From Aeromicrobium erythreum (lineage in GTDB: Bacteria; Actinomycetota; Actinomycetes; Propionibacteriales; Nocardioidaceae), in assembly GCF_001509405.1 (NCBI RefSeq), contig NZ_CP011502.1:2480001-2544000 (forward strand): DNA of 64,000 bases. The letters are read 5' to 3'. The notes under the pieces are model-generated. The model had not been told where the DNA came from. It did not search any database and was given only the letters and a program-made list of their open reading frames with translations. The position numbers were made by a program, and so were the translations under genes. Shown in pieces: positions 34,901-44,850 of this stretch. Within the stretch, counting starts at the first letter, position 1, and every line of letters begins with the position of its first letter.

Positions 34901-35571
34901 GCCGCGACGGCGAGACGCTCCGCCCCGACCTGCCGTGCCTGACCAAGGACGAGCTCGTCGCGCACGTCGTGGAGAGGTACGAGGACCGGCCGATCGTCCT
35001 CACGACGGGCTACGTCTCCCGCATCGCCTACGGACTGCGCCCCGGTGCGCCGAACCACTTCTACATGGTCGGCAGCATGGGCATGGCGGCCGCGATCGCG
35101 CGTGGTGTGTCGTCGCGGTGGTCGGACCCGGAGCGCGCGCCGGTGGTGCTCGACGGCGACGGTGCGGTGCTCATGGGTCTGCACGGGTTGTTGCTGGAGC
35201 AAGAGACCACGGGCTGCCCGATCCTCCACCTCGTCGCCGACGATGCTGCGTACGCGTCCACCGGTTCCCAGGCGGTCCCCTCGAGCCGTCGCCGCATCAG
35301 GGACCTGGCCGATGCCGCCGGCTACACCCGTCCGGCGCTGGTGTCGGGCGACGAGGTCGATCTCGAGCGGGTGCTCGACACGGCCGATGCGACGGTCGCG
35401 GGCGGGCGCAGCACCTTGGTCCAGTGCCTGGTGCGCTCCGGGCCGCCGCCTCGCGCCCGCGTCGAGTCTGCACTCCCCGCGGTCGCCGAGGCCTTCGGCT
35501 CGTTCTGCCGGGACAGGGCGGACGGCCGCGCCCGCGGCGCCGACACAACCCGAAAGACGGACCGCCGGTGA
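34897..35571 (+). CDS. ThDP-dependent 2-oxoacid decarboxylase, beta (PP-domain) subunit
   Basis: This 224-residue subunit binds the diphosphate of thiamine. It shows VLTTGYVSRIAYGL, then HFYMVGSMGMAAAIARGV and VVLDGDGAVLMGLHGLLL. The GDGA...(N-equivalent) stretch is the thiamine-diphosphate motif, and GSMGxAxxIAxG is typical of phosphonopyruvate and sulfopyruvate decarboxylases. SxGSQAVP later resembles the family's substrate loop (S.GGQ.T). It is coupled on both sides by GTGA overlaps (34897 and 35568). Together with the alpha subunit it should turn a 3-substituted pyruvate into the aldehyde plus CO2. Confidence 0.8.
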   Translation: MSRDGETLRPDLPCLTKDELVAHVVERYEDRPIVLTTGYVSRIAYGLRPGAPNHFYMVGSMGMAAAIARGVSSRWSDPERAPVVLDGDGAVLMGLHGLLLEQETTGCPILHLVADDAAYASTGSQAVPSSRRRIRDLADAAGYTRPALVSGDEVDLERVLDTADATVAGGRSTLVQCLVRSGPPPRARVESALPAVAEAFGSFCRDRADGRARGADTTRKTDRR

Positions 35572-36869
35572 CGCGACGAGGACACCGCCGACGACCGGAC
35601 GTCGCGGAGACGGGAGCGGACACGGCCGACCGGCAGCCAGCACGCGCCGACGAGGTCCCGCCGCGGTCCTACACCTCGCTGCTGCGTGATCCCCAGTTCG
35701 CGGGTCTGTTCCTCACCCAGGTGTGCACCGTCCTGGCGACGTCCGTGAGCGGTCTCTACCTCGGCACCATCGTGAACGAGGAGACGGGATCGCCGTTCCT
35801 CACGTCGTTCGCGATCTTCGCGCCCTCGCTGGCCAACCTGGTGAGCGCGGCGAGCCTCATGTCGGTCGCCGACACGCGGGCACCGCGTCGCACGATGACG
35901 CTGCTGCAGGTCGGGATCGCGGTCACGATCGGGGCACAGGCCCTGCCCGTCCCTCTCTGGGCACGGTTCGCGCTGCTGCTCCTGAGCGGCGCCCTGACCG
36001 CCCTGAGTGCAGGCATCCGACTCGGCCTGGTGAGCCTGACGGTCGGTCGGGCGGGCTACGCGCCGGCGAGGAGCCTGCTCAACCTCACCAACGGGGCGGT
36101 CCAGGTGACCGGGTACGCGTTCGGTGCGCTCCTCGTCCGCGTCGCGAACGCTCCCACGGTGTTCTGCGCGCTGGCCGCGCTCATGGCCCTGGCCGCGGTC
36201 GCGGTGGTCCTCTGCGTCCGCAGGCTGCCCCCTCGGTCCCCCGCGGGCCGGCCCCCCACCGACGCAGGCACCCGGAGCGCACGAGGTACCCGCTCGGCCC
36301 TCGGCAGCACCCACGCCGTCAACGCCTGGGTCCTGCGCCAGCCACGGACGCGCGTCCTCCTCCTCGCGTTGTGGGTGCCGAACGGTCTGGTCGTCGGTGC
36401 GGAGAGCCTGTTCATCCCCTACGCCGGCACGCACGCCGGCTTCCTGCTGGCGGCGGGGGCAGCGGGCATGATGGTCGGCGACCTGGTCGTGGGTCGCTTC
36501 GTCTCCCGTCGCGGGCGGGGTCGGATCAACGTCGCCCAACGACTGCTCCTCGCCGTTCCCTACCTCTTCTTCGTGCTCGTCCTCCCGTGGCAGCTCGCGA
36601 CCGTCCTGGCCTTCGTCGCCAGCCTCGGCTTCTCGGCGTCGCTCCACCTGCAGGAACGCCTGGTCGAGGCCACGCCCGACGAGCGAGCCGGCCAGGTCCA
36701 GGGCCTGGAGGCGTCCGGGCGGACGGCCGGCCAGGGCGTCTGCGCCCTGGCTGCCGGAGCACTGGCCGAGCTGGTCGGCCCGGGGGCTGCGATCTCGGTG
36801 TTCGCGACGGCGTCGCTCGCGGTCACCCTCGTCCTCTCCCCGCTGCTGCGCCGCTCCGCCTCCGACTGA
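35568..36869 (+). CDS. MFS exporter of the biosynthetic operon
   Basis: This 433-residue carrier has about 11-12 transmembrane helices after a ~35-residue charged N-terminal tail. SLLRDPQFAGLFLTQVCTVLATSVSGLYLGTIV opens TM1, and SVADTRAPRRTMTLLQ is a motif-A-like loop. It is the last gene of the operon, overlaps the decarboxylase beta gene by 4 bp and is followed by a strong terminator, so it most likely exports the product and gives self-protection. The substrate cannot be deduced. Confidence 0.82.
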   Translation: MTRRGHRRRPDVAETGADTADRQPARADEVPPRSYTSLLRDPQFAGLFLTQVCTVLATSVSGLYLGTIVNEETGSPFLTSFAIFAPSLANLVSAASLMSVADTRAPRRTMTLLQVGIAVTIGAQALPVPLWARFALLLLSGALTALSAGIRLGLVSLTVGRAGYAPARSLLNLTNGAVQVTGYAFGALLVRVANAPTVFCALAALMALAAVAVVLCVRRLPPRSPAGRPPTDAGTRSARGTRSALGSTHAVNAWVLRQPRTRVLLLALWVPNGLVVGAESLFIPYAGTHAGFLLAAGAAGMMVGDLVVGRFVSRRGRGRINVAQRLLLAVPYLFFVLVLPWQLATVLAFVASLGFSASLHLQERLVEATPDERAGQVQGLEASGRTAGQGVCALAAGALAELVGPGAAISVFATASLAVTLVLSPLLRRSASD

Positions 36870-36875
36870 CGACGC

Positions 36876-36910
36876 AGGAGGGCCCGGACCGTCGCGGTCC
36901 GGGCCCTCCT
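36876..36910. terminator. bidirectional terminator between the operon and katG
   Basis: A perfect 15-bp stem (36876-36890 with 36896-36910) and a 5-nt loop lie between two convergent stops (36869 and 36927). Confidence 0.85.
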
Positions 36911-36926
36911 GTGCGTGCAGGGTGCG

Positions 36927-39704
<2,778 letters not shown>

Positions 39705-39779
39705 GACACGCGGTGTTCACCTGCTGCCCGCGTCCCCGTTCCTCGCCCGCGCGGACGAGCCGACGCCCCCGCCTGCACC

Positions 39780-39785
39780 TACCCT
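39780..39785 (+). promoter_or_regulatory. -10 box for a leaderless MarR-like regulator transcript
   Basis: TACCCT is followed by exactly 6 nt and the ATG at 39792. Confidence 0.5.
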
Positions 39786-39791
39786 GGTCCG

Positions 39792-40286
39792 ATGACGATC
39801 AGCGGCGCTCGTCGAGCCGAGTTCATCGAGTCCTTCGCCCGCGCGTGGACGTCGCGGGGCGCCTCGCGCACCGAGGGACGGATCGCCGCGTACCTGCTCC
39901 TCGACGAGTCCGACGGCGTCACGGCCGCCCAGATCGCCGCCGACCTCGACGTGAGCACGGGGTCGGTCTCCAACGCCACGCGCAGCCTCGCCGACGCCGG
40001 CTTCCTCCACCACGAGCGACGTCCCGGCGAGCGCGCGACCCGCCACTTCATGGCGCGCGACGTGTGGGGCCGCTTCCTGCAGCACGAGCGGCCCTACCTG
40101 CAGGCCCAGCGCGACCTCGCCGCCCGCGCGCTGCCCGACGTCCCCGAGGGCAGCCCCGCCCACGAGCGGCTCACCCACATGCACCACTACATGGCGTGGC
40201 TGCTCGACGACGTCCGCCTCGACGAGCGTTGGCAGGAGGTCAAGGCCGGGCGCGCTGATCCTGCAGCGGGATCATCAGCGGAGTAG
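39792..40286 (+). CDS. GbsR/MarR-type transcriptional regulator
   Basis: This 164-residue winged-helix protein shows the helix-turn-helix GVTAAQIAADLDVSTGSVSNATRSLADAGFLHHERRPGERATRHFMA, with SVSN in the recognition helix as in GbsR/PadR-like MarR relatives. The C-terminal half is helical and probably dimerises. It is convergent with the ABC importer operon and overlaps its last gene by 47 bp (40240-40286). Whether it regulates that operon is not evident from sequence. Confidence 0.8.
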   Translation: MTISGARRAEFIESFARAWTSRGASRTEGRIAAYLLLDESDGVTAAQIAADLDVSTGSVSNATRSLADAGFLHHERRPGERATRHFMARDVWGRFLQHERPYLQAQRDLAARALPDVPEGSPAHERLTHMHHYMAWLLDDVRLDERWQEVKAGRADPAAGSSAE

Positions 40287-41037
40287 CCGACTCGGGGTCC
40301 TCGACCAGGCGGCATCGGACCCCGAAGACCTCCTCGACCTGGGCGCTCGTCACGACCTCGCGCGCCGTCCCCTCGGCCACGACGTCGCCGTCGCGCATGA
40401 GCACGACGCGGTCGGCGTAGCGGGCCGCCTGGTTCAGGTCGTGCAGCACCGCCACGACGGTGCGTCCGGCGGCCCGGATCTCCTGGCACAGGTGCAGCAC
40501 GTCGAGCTGGTGCGCGAGGTCGAGGAACGACGTCGGCTCGTCGAGCAGGACGAACTCGGTCTGCTGCGCGAGGACCATGGCGATCCAGGCGCGCTGGCGC
40601 TGCCCTCCTGAGAGGTCCGCCACCCGGCGACCTGCCAGCGCCTCGACGCCCGTGGCCGTCAGTGCCGAGGCGATCGCCTCGTCGTCGCCCTCGCTCCACT
40701 GCCGCAGCGGCGCGTGGTACGGGTGCCTGCCCCGCGCGACCAGCTCCTCGACGGTGATGCCGTCGGGCACCACGGGCTCCTGCGGCAGCAGGCCGATGCG
40801 TCGGGCGACGTGCTTGGAGCGGTGCCGCTCGAGGGGCACGCCGTCGAGCACGACCTGGCCCGCGGTCGGCCGCAGCGTCCGGGCGAGGGTCTTGACCAGC
40901 GTCGACTTGCCGCAGCCGTTGGGCCCGATGACGGCCGTGAAGTGGCCGCGGCTCACCGTGAAGTCGAGGTCGCGCAGCACCGGGGCGCCGCCGTAGCCCA
41001 CGGTGATCCCGTCGGCACGCAGGGATGACTCGTTCAT
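40240..41037 (-). CDS. iron-siderophore/heme ABC importer, ATP-binding subunit (FecE/HmuV-like)
   Basis: This 265-residue ATPase has Walker A GPNGCGKST, Q-loop region LLPQEPVVPDGITVEELVARGRHPY, signature LSGGQRQRAWIAMVLAQQ, Walker B VLLDEPTSFLDLAHQ and switch His in VLHDLNQAARYAD. The ARGRHPYHAPLRQW segment is typical of ferric-siderophore and heme importers. The ATG at 41035-41037 overlaps the stop of the permease gene upstream by 4 bp. It is the last gene of a four-gene operon (44046 down to 40240). Confidence 0.93.
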   Translation of the reverse strand: MNESSLRADGITVGYGGAPVLRDLDFTVSRGHFTAVIGPNGCGKSTLVKTLARTLRPTAGQVVLDGVPLERHRSKHVARRIGLLPQEPVVPDGITVEELVARGRHPYHAPLRQWSEGDDEAIASALTATGVEALAGRRVADLSGGQRQRAWIAMVLAQQTEFVLLDEPTSFLDLAHQLDVLHLCQEIRAAGRTVVAVLHDLNQAARYADRVVLMRDGDVVAEGTAREVVTSAQVEEVFGVRCRLVEDPESATPLMIPLQDQRARP

Positions 41038-42050
41038 GTCGTGACGTTCCTCCAGTGGACGAGCAGCAGGTAGCCGAGGTAGGCGCCGCCGACCCCGATC
41101 GTGACGACCCCGACGGGCAGTCCCTCCGCGGCGGGGACGTGCTGGGCGACCACGTCGGCGGAGAGCACGATCAGCACGCCGACGAGCGCCGAGGCCACGA
41201 GGTTGGGGCCCACGGCGCCGGTGAGGCGTCGGGCGACGTGCGGCGCGGTCAGCGCGACGAACGAGATGGGCCCGGACACCGAGACGGCGACGGCGGCCAG
41301 CAGCACCGACAGCACGATGGCCCAGGTCCGGGTCGCCGACGCGCGGGCACCGAGCGCGTCGCAGAGCTCGTCGCCCATGTCCATGACGAGCAGCCGGTGG
41401 TGCAGGGCGGCGACGCACGGCAGCAGCAGGAGCAGGCCCCCCGCGATGGTCGCGGCGTGCCCGAGGTCGCGGGCCGACAGCGAACCGACCGTGTAGGCGG
41501 CCAGGGCGTGCGCGCTGTCGCGCATCTCGACGGCCACCACGTACTGCGTCACCGCGGTGCACATGGCTGCCACGCCGATGCCGGTGACGATGACCCGCGC
41601 CGGCGACGCGAAGCCCGAGCCGTTCGCCAGGTACACGACGCCGATCGCCGCGCCGGCTCCCAGCACCGCTCCGACAGGGGCGGGCACGGTGGAGCCGAGC
41701 ACCACCGTCACGGCCACGCCCGCCCCCGCGCCGGCGGCGAGGCCGATGACGTCGGGGCTGCCCAGCGGGTTGCGGGTCACCGTCTGGAACAGCGCGCCCG
41801 CGACACCGAGGGCGACCCCCACCCCGACCGCGACCAGCAGACGCGGACCCCGCAGCCGCTCGAGCACGAACCGCGACCTCGCGTCGAGGTCGCCGGTGAC
41901 GGCGTCGCGCAGGTCCGCCACGGACAGGCCCAGCCGGCCGAGCGACAGCGTCAGCAGCGAGAGCACCACGCTCACCGCCACGATGCCCAGGCAGACGGTC
42001 AGGGTGCGGCGACGCACGGGCACGACCACCCGCCGCACGGTCGCGCTCAC
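41034..42050 (-). CDS. iron-siderophore/heme ABC importer, permease 2 (FecCD family)
   Basis: This 338-residue permease has about nine or ten transmembrane helices. GPRLLVAVGVGVALGVAGALFQTVTRNPLGSPDVIGLAAGAGAG is the FecCD signature, and GPISFVALTAPHVARRLTG is the loop that contacts the ATPase. It forms a heterodimer with the permease encoded next to it. The GTG start overlaps that gene's stop by 4 bp. Confidence 0.93.
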   Translation of the reverse strand: MSATVRRVVVPVRRRTLTVCLGIVAVSVVLSLLTLSLGRLGLSVADLRDAVTGDLDARSRFVLERLRGPRLLVAVGVGVALGVAGALFQTVTRNPLGSPDVIGLAAGAGAGVAVTVVLGSTVPAPVGAVLGAGAAIGVVYLANGSGFASPARVIVTGIGVAAMCTAVTQYVVAVEMRDSAHALAAYTVGSLSARDLGHAATIAGGLLLLLPCVAALHHRLLVMDMGDELCDALGARASATRTWAIVLSVLLAAVAVSVSGPISFVALTAPHVARRLTGAVGPNLVASALVGVLIVLSADVVAQHVPAAEGLPVGVVTIGVGGAYLGYLLLVHWRNVTT

Positions 42051-43030
42051 GCGGCGACCCTCGTCCGTCGCACGGCCGCGAGCAGGAACGGCGCGCCGAG
42101 GAACGCGGTGACGACACCGACCATGAGCTCGGTGGGTCGCGCCACGACCCTGGCCAGCACGTCGGAGCCCACGAGCAGCGTGGCCCCCAGCAGCAGGGCC
42201 ACGGGCACCTGCCACCGCAGGTCGGAGGCGACGAGCGCCCGCACGACGTGCGGGACCGCCAGGCCGACGAAGACGATCGGCCCGGCCGCCGCCGTGGCCG
42301 CCGCCGCGAGCAGCGTGGCCGCGGCGAGGGCCCCGAGCCGCACCCAGGCGACCCGCACGCCGAGCGAGGTCGCGACGGCGTCGCCGAGCTGCACGGTGTT
42401 CAGGCCGGGCGCGACCAGCACCGTCAGCAGCAGACCGACGAGCATGACGGGGGCGACCATGGCCAGCGTCTCCCACCGCACCCCAGCGAGGGACCCGACC
42501 ACCCAGAAGCGGTAGGAGTCGAACGCGTCGGGCCGGGTGAGGATCATCGCCTGCACGTAGGCGCCGAGCACCGCGCTGACGACCGCGCCGGCGAGGATCA
42601 GCGGGACGACCGACTCACCGCCGGCACGCCGCCCCAGGGCGTAGACGACGGCCACGGCGAGGAGGGCACCCGGGATCGCGACCCACACCATCGCCGTGCC
42701 GGTGCCGAGCCCGAGGAACGCCGTGGCGGTCACGATGGCGGCCGACGCGCCCATGCTGACGCCGAGCAGTCCCGGCTCGGCGAGCGGGTTGCGGGTCACC
42801 GCCTGGATCAGCAGCCCGGCCGTGGCCAGCGCGGCTCCCACCACCGCGCCGACCACGGTCCGCGGCACCCGGGCCCCGACGATCCGGCCCAGGTACTCGT
42901 CGCCGCGACCGGTGAGCACGTCCCAGACGTCCGACACCTCGTTGGCGCGCACCCCGAGCACGACGCTGAGCGCCGCGGTGCACGCGAGGACGACGACCAG
43001 GCCGAGGAGCAGAGCCCCTCGACGCATCAC
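42047..43030 (-). CDS. iron-siderophore/heme ABC importer, permease 1 (FecCD family)
   Basis: This 327-residue permease carries RVPRTVVGAVVGAALATAGLLIQAVTRNPLAEPGLLGVSMGAS and the ATPase-contact loop GPIVFVGLAVPHVVRALV. A GTG (43028-43030) immediately followed by an ATG could each start translation; the GTG overlaps the binding-protein stop as GTGA and is preferred. It pairs with the permease at 41034-42050. Confidence 0.93.
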   Translation of the reverse strand: MMRRGALLLGLVVVLACTAALSVVLGVRANEVSDVWDVLTGRGDEYLGRIVGARVPRTVVGAVVGAALATAGLLIQAVTRNPLAEPGLLGVSMGASAAIVTATAFLGLGTGTAMVWVAIPGALLAVAVVYALGRRAGGESVVPLILAGAVVSAVLGAYVQAMILTRPDAFDSYRFWVVGSLAGVRWETLAMVAPVMLVGLLLTVLVAPGLNTVQLGDAVATSLGVRVAWVRLGALAAATLLAAAATAAAGPIVFVGLAVPHVVRALVASDLRWQVPVALLLGATLLVGSDVLARVVARPTELMVGVVTAFLGAPFLLAAVRRTRVAA

Positions 43031-44046
43031 GCGTCGGCCCGCGCCAGGGCTCGGTCGATGATCGGCCGGTAGCGCTCGAGCGCCCAGGGCACGGTCAGCG
43101 GCGTGATGATCGAGGACGCCGTCACGAAGGACTGGTCCGTGGGCGCGACGAGCGCACCCTTCTCCACCGCGGGGATCCCGGCGTACAGCGGCTGGGACTC
43201 GGTCTCCTTGCGGCTCTTCTCGTCGGCGTAGAAGGTGAAGACTAGGTCGGAGTCGTCGAGCATGTCGGCGTTCTCGAGGCCGATGAGCGCGGAGTCGGTG
43301 CCCGGCTCCTCCCAGTCCTTCAGCTCCTTCTCGCTCAGCGCGGGCTCGAGGCCGAGCGCCGAGACGAACGTCACCCGCTGCTCGCCGGGGTAGAACACGC
43401 CGAGCGTGCCCGGTCCGTTCGTGTAGATGAAGGAGAACGTGCGGCCCTCGTACCTCGGGTCGGCGGCGGAGGCGAACTGCTCCTCGATGTCGTCGACGAG
43501 TCCGGCGGCGGCCTTCTCCTCGCCCAGCGAGCGGCCGATCGTCGCGATCTGGTCCTCCCAGGTGATGACCCACGGCTCCTTCTCGTAGGCGACGGTGGGG
43601 GCGATGTCGCTGAGCAGGTCGTACTGCTCCTGCGTCACGCCCGACCACGGGGCCAGGATGAGGTCGGGCTCGAGCTCGAGGATCGCCTCGATGTCGAGCT
43701 CGGTGCCTCCGGTGAACTGCTGCGGCAGCTCGTCGCCGCGCTCGGTGACGGCCTCGTGGATCCACGGCAGGTAGCCGGTGTCGTCGGCACCCCAGGGGTA
43801 GGACTCGATGCCGACCGGGGTGACGCCGAGCGCGATGGCCGTCTCGGCCGACCCCTGGCCGAGGGTGACGACCCGCTCCGGCTTCTCGGTGATCTCGGCC
43901 GTGCCCAGCGCGTGCGTGATCCGGACGGTCTCGAAGTCGCTCGAGGCGGAGTCCTCGGCCGTGGACGACCCTCCGCAGGCGGACAGCAGCAGGGCGGCGC
44001 ACAGCGCTCCCACGACGCTCGTGAGCACGGGACGGACGGACGACAT
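43027..44046 (-). CDS. iron-siderophore/heme ABC importer, lipoprotein substrate-binding subunit
   Basis: This 339-residue class III binding protein has a lipobox (ALLLSACGG) near residue 24, so it is anchored to the outer face of the membrane. KPERVVTLGQGSAETAIALGVTPVGI and LDIEAILELEPDLILAPWSGVTQEQYDLLSDIAPTV are typical of FecB/FepB-type proteins. The ligand could be a ferric siderophore or heme; the divergent HtaA gene favours heme, whereas the sequence itself looks more siderophore-like. The ATG at 44044-44046 has an excellent AGGAGG ribosome-binding site. It is the first gene of the importer operon. Confidence 0.92.
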   Translation of the reverse strand: MSSVRPVLTSVVGALCAALLLSACGGSSTAEDSASSDFETVRITHALGTAEITEKPERVVTLGQGSAETAIALGVTPVGIESYPWGADDTGYLPWIHEAVTERGDELPQQFTGGTELDIEAILELEPDLILAPWSGVTQEQYDLLSDIAPTVAYEKEPWVITWEDQIATIGRSLGEEKAAAGLVDDIEEQFASAADPRYEGRTFSFIYTNGPGTLGVFYPGEQRVTFVSALGLEPALSEKELKDWEEPGTDSALIGLENADMLDDSDLVFTFYADEKSRKETESQPLYAGIPAVEKGALVAPTDQSFVTASSIITPLTVPWALERYRPIIDRALARADA

Positions 44047-44100
44047 GGGACCTCCTGGTCGACGGGCGGCACGACGCGCCACTGATCACTCAGGTGGACC

Positions 44101-44130
44101 TTAGTTGATGTTCAAATTTTATGAAACACT
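44101..44130 (-). promoter_or_regulatory. AT-rich regulatory island upstream of the importer operon
   Basis: This 30-bp stretch is about 70% A+T in a ~70% G+C region. It includes TTGA-TGT-TCAA (44105-44115) and TTCA-N7-TGAA (44112-44126), both dyad-symmetric. It probably holds the promoter and a Fur-like or DtxR-like operator; it does not match the DtxR consensus. Confidence 0.4.
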
Positions 44131-44249
44131 CAGCGGTGCGACGTGGGACACGCGTTCGGCCGACGACCGCCACCTCGGCATCGCCGCCCCCTGGTGCCGA
44201 GGGACCAGGTCTTGCGCACTCGGCCCCGACGCCTCTACGGTACGAGCCG

Positions 44250-44268
44250 TTAGGACAGCCTAACCTTA
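44250..44268 (+). promoter_or_regulatory. DtxR/IdeR iron box
   Basis: TTAGGACAGCCTAACCTTA matches 16 of 19 positions of the DtxR/IdeR consensus. It lies 13 nt before the ATG at 44282 and overlaps a TAACCT -10-like hexamer, so iron-loaded repressor should shut off the secreted proteins downstream. Confidence 0.8.
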
Positions 44269-44281
44269 CCGAAGGAGCACG

Positions 44282-44758
44282 ATGAGCACCTCCCTCCCCC
44301 GCCGCCTCCCCCTCGCCCTGGGTCTCGCCGCTGCGGCGGTGACCCTCGCCGCGCCGACCGTGGCGCACGCGGCCGGCACCATCTCCGTCACGCCGAGCAC
44401 GGGCCTGTCGTCGAGCGCCAGCGGCTCCGTCGTCACCGTCACCGGCTCCGGCTACACCGCCAACGGGACCTACAAGGTCGGCACCTGCTCGACGAAGTCG
44501 TACGGGATCCTCGGCGTCCCCGCGTGCTCGTCCGGCGTGGAGACGACGGCCGACGCGAACGGCAACATCTCCGTCAGCTACACCGCGAAGAAGGTCAACT
44601 CCAACGCCCACTACGGCATCCCGGTGGCCGGCGCGGGACAGCCCGCGTCGTTCACCTGCAAGGGCAGCGCGGCCAACGACCAGTGCGCCGTGACGATCAC
44701 CTCGCACAACGGCACGTCCTCGACCGTCGAGGCGCAGGCCAACATCACCTTCCAGTGA
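44282..44758 (+). CDS. secreted neocarzinostatin-fold protein, iron-regulated
   Basis: This 158-residue protein has a signal peptide (cleaved after AHA, near residue 30) and a mature beta-sandwich like neocarzinostatin apoprotein. It reads ISVTPSTGLSSSASGSVVTVTGSGYTANGTYKVGTCS (compare TVTPSSGLSDGT...VGQC) and later ADANGNISVSYTAKK. Four cysteines (GTCS, PACS, FTCK, DQCA) fit the two disulfides of that fold. Enediyne binding is not implied, since similar domains occur widely in actinobacteria. The IdeR box upstream and the HtaA gene downstream suggest a role in heme or iron capture. GAAGGAG is the ribosome-binding site. Confidence 0.75.
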   Translation: MSTSLPRRLPLALGLAAAAVTLAAPTVAHAAGTISVTPSTGLSSSASGSVVTVTGSGYTANGTYKVGTCSTKSYGILGVPACSSGVETTADANGNISVSYTAKKVNSNAHYGIPVAGAGQPASFTCKGSAANDQCAVTITSHNGTSSTVEAQANITFQ

Positions 44759-44764
44759 GCCCCG

Positions 44765-44798
44765 GACGGGGGCGCGGACCGACGTCCGCGTCCCCGTC
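44765..44798 (+). terminator. strong hairpin (attenuator/partial terminator) between the two secreted-protein genes
   Basis: Arms 44765-44779 and 44784-44798 pair over 15 positions, including one G-U pair, with a 4-nt loop, starting 7 nt after the stop of the small gene. The following tract is C/T-rich, not a U-tract. Confidence 0.55.
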
Positions 44799-44806
44799 GC
44801 GCTCGC

Positions 44807-44839
44807 CCCTCCTCCCCTCCCCCTCCCCCTCCCCCTCTC
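44807..44839 (+). repeat. polypyrimidine CCCCCT repeat; G-quadruplex motif on the template strand
   Basis: About 33 nt of pure C/T with repeated CCCCCT units precede the AAGGA ribosome-binding site of the HtaA gene. The opposite strand has at least four runs of 4-5 G separated by single A residues. Confidence 0.65.
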
Positions 44840-44850
44840 GAAGGACCGTC

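Noticed and set aside
44282..44758. Enediyne apoprotein (biosynthetic function) for the neocarzinostatin-fold protein
   Set aside because: No enediyne PKS or resistance genes are present; the context is iron and heme uptake.
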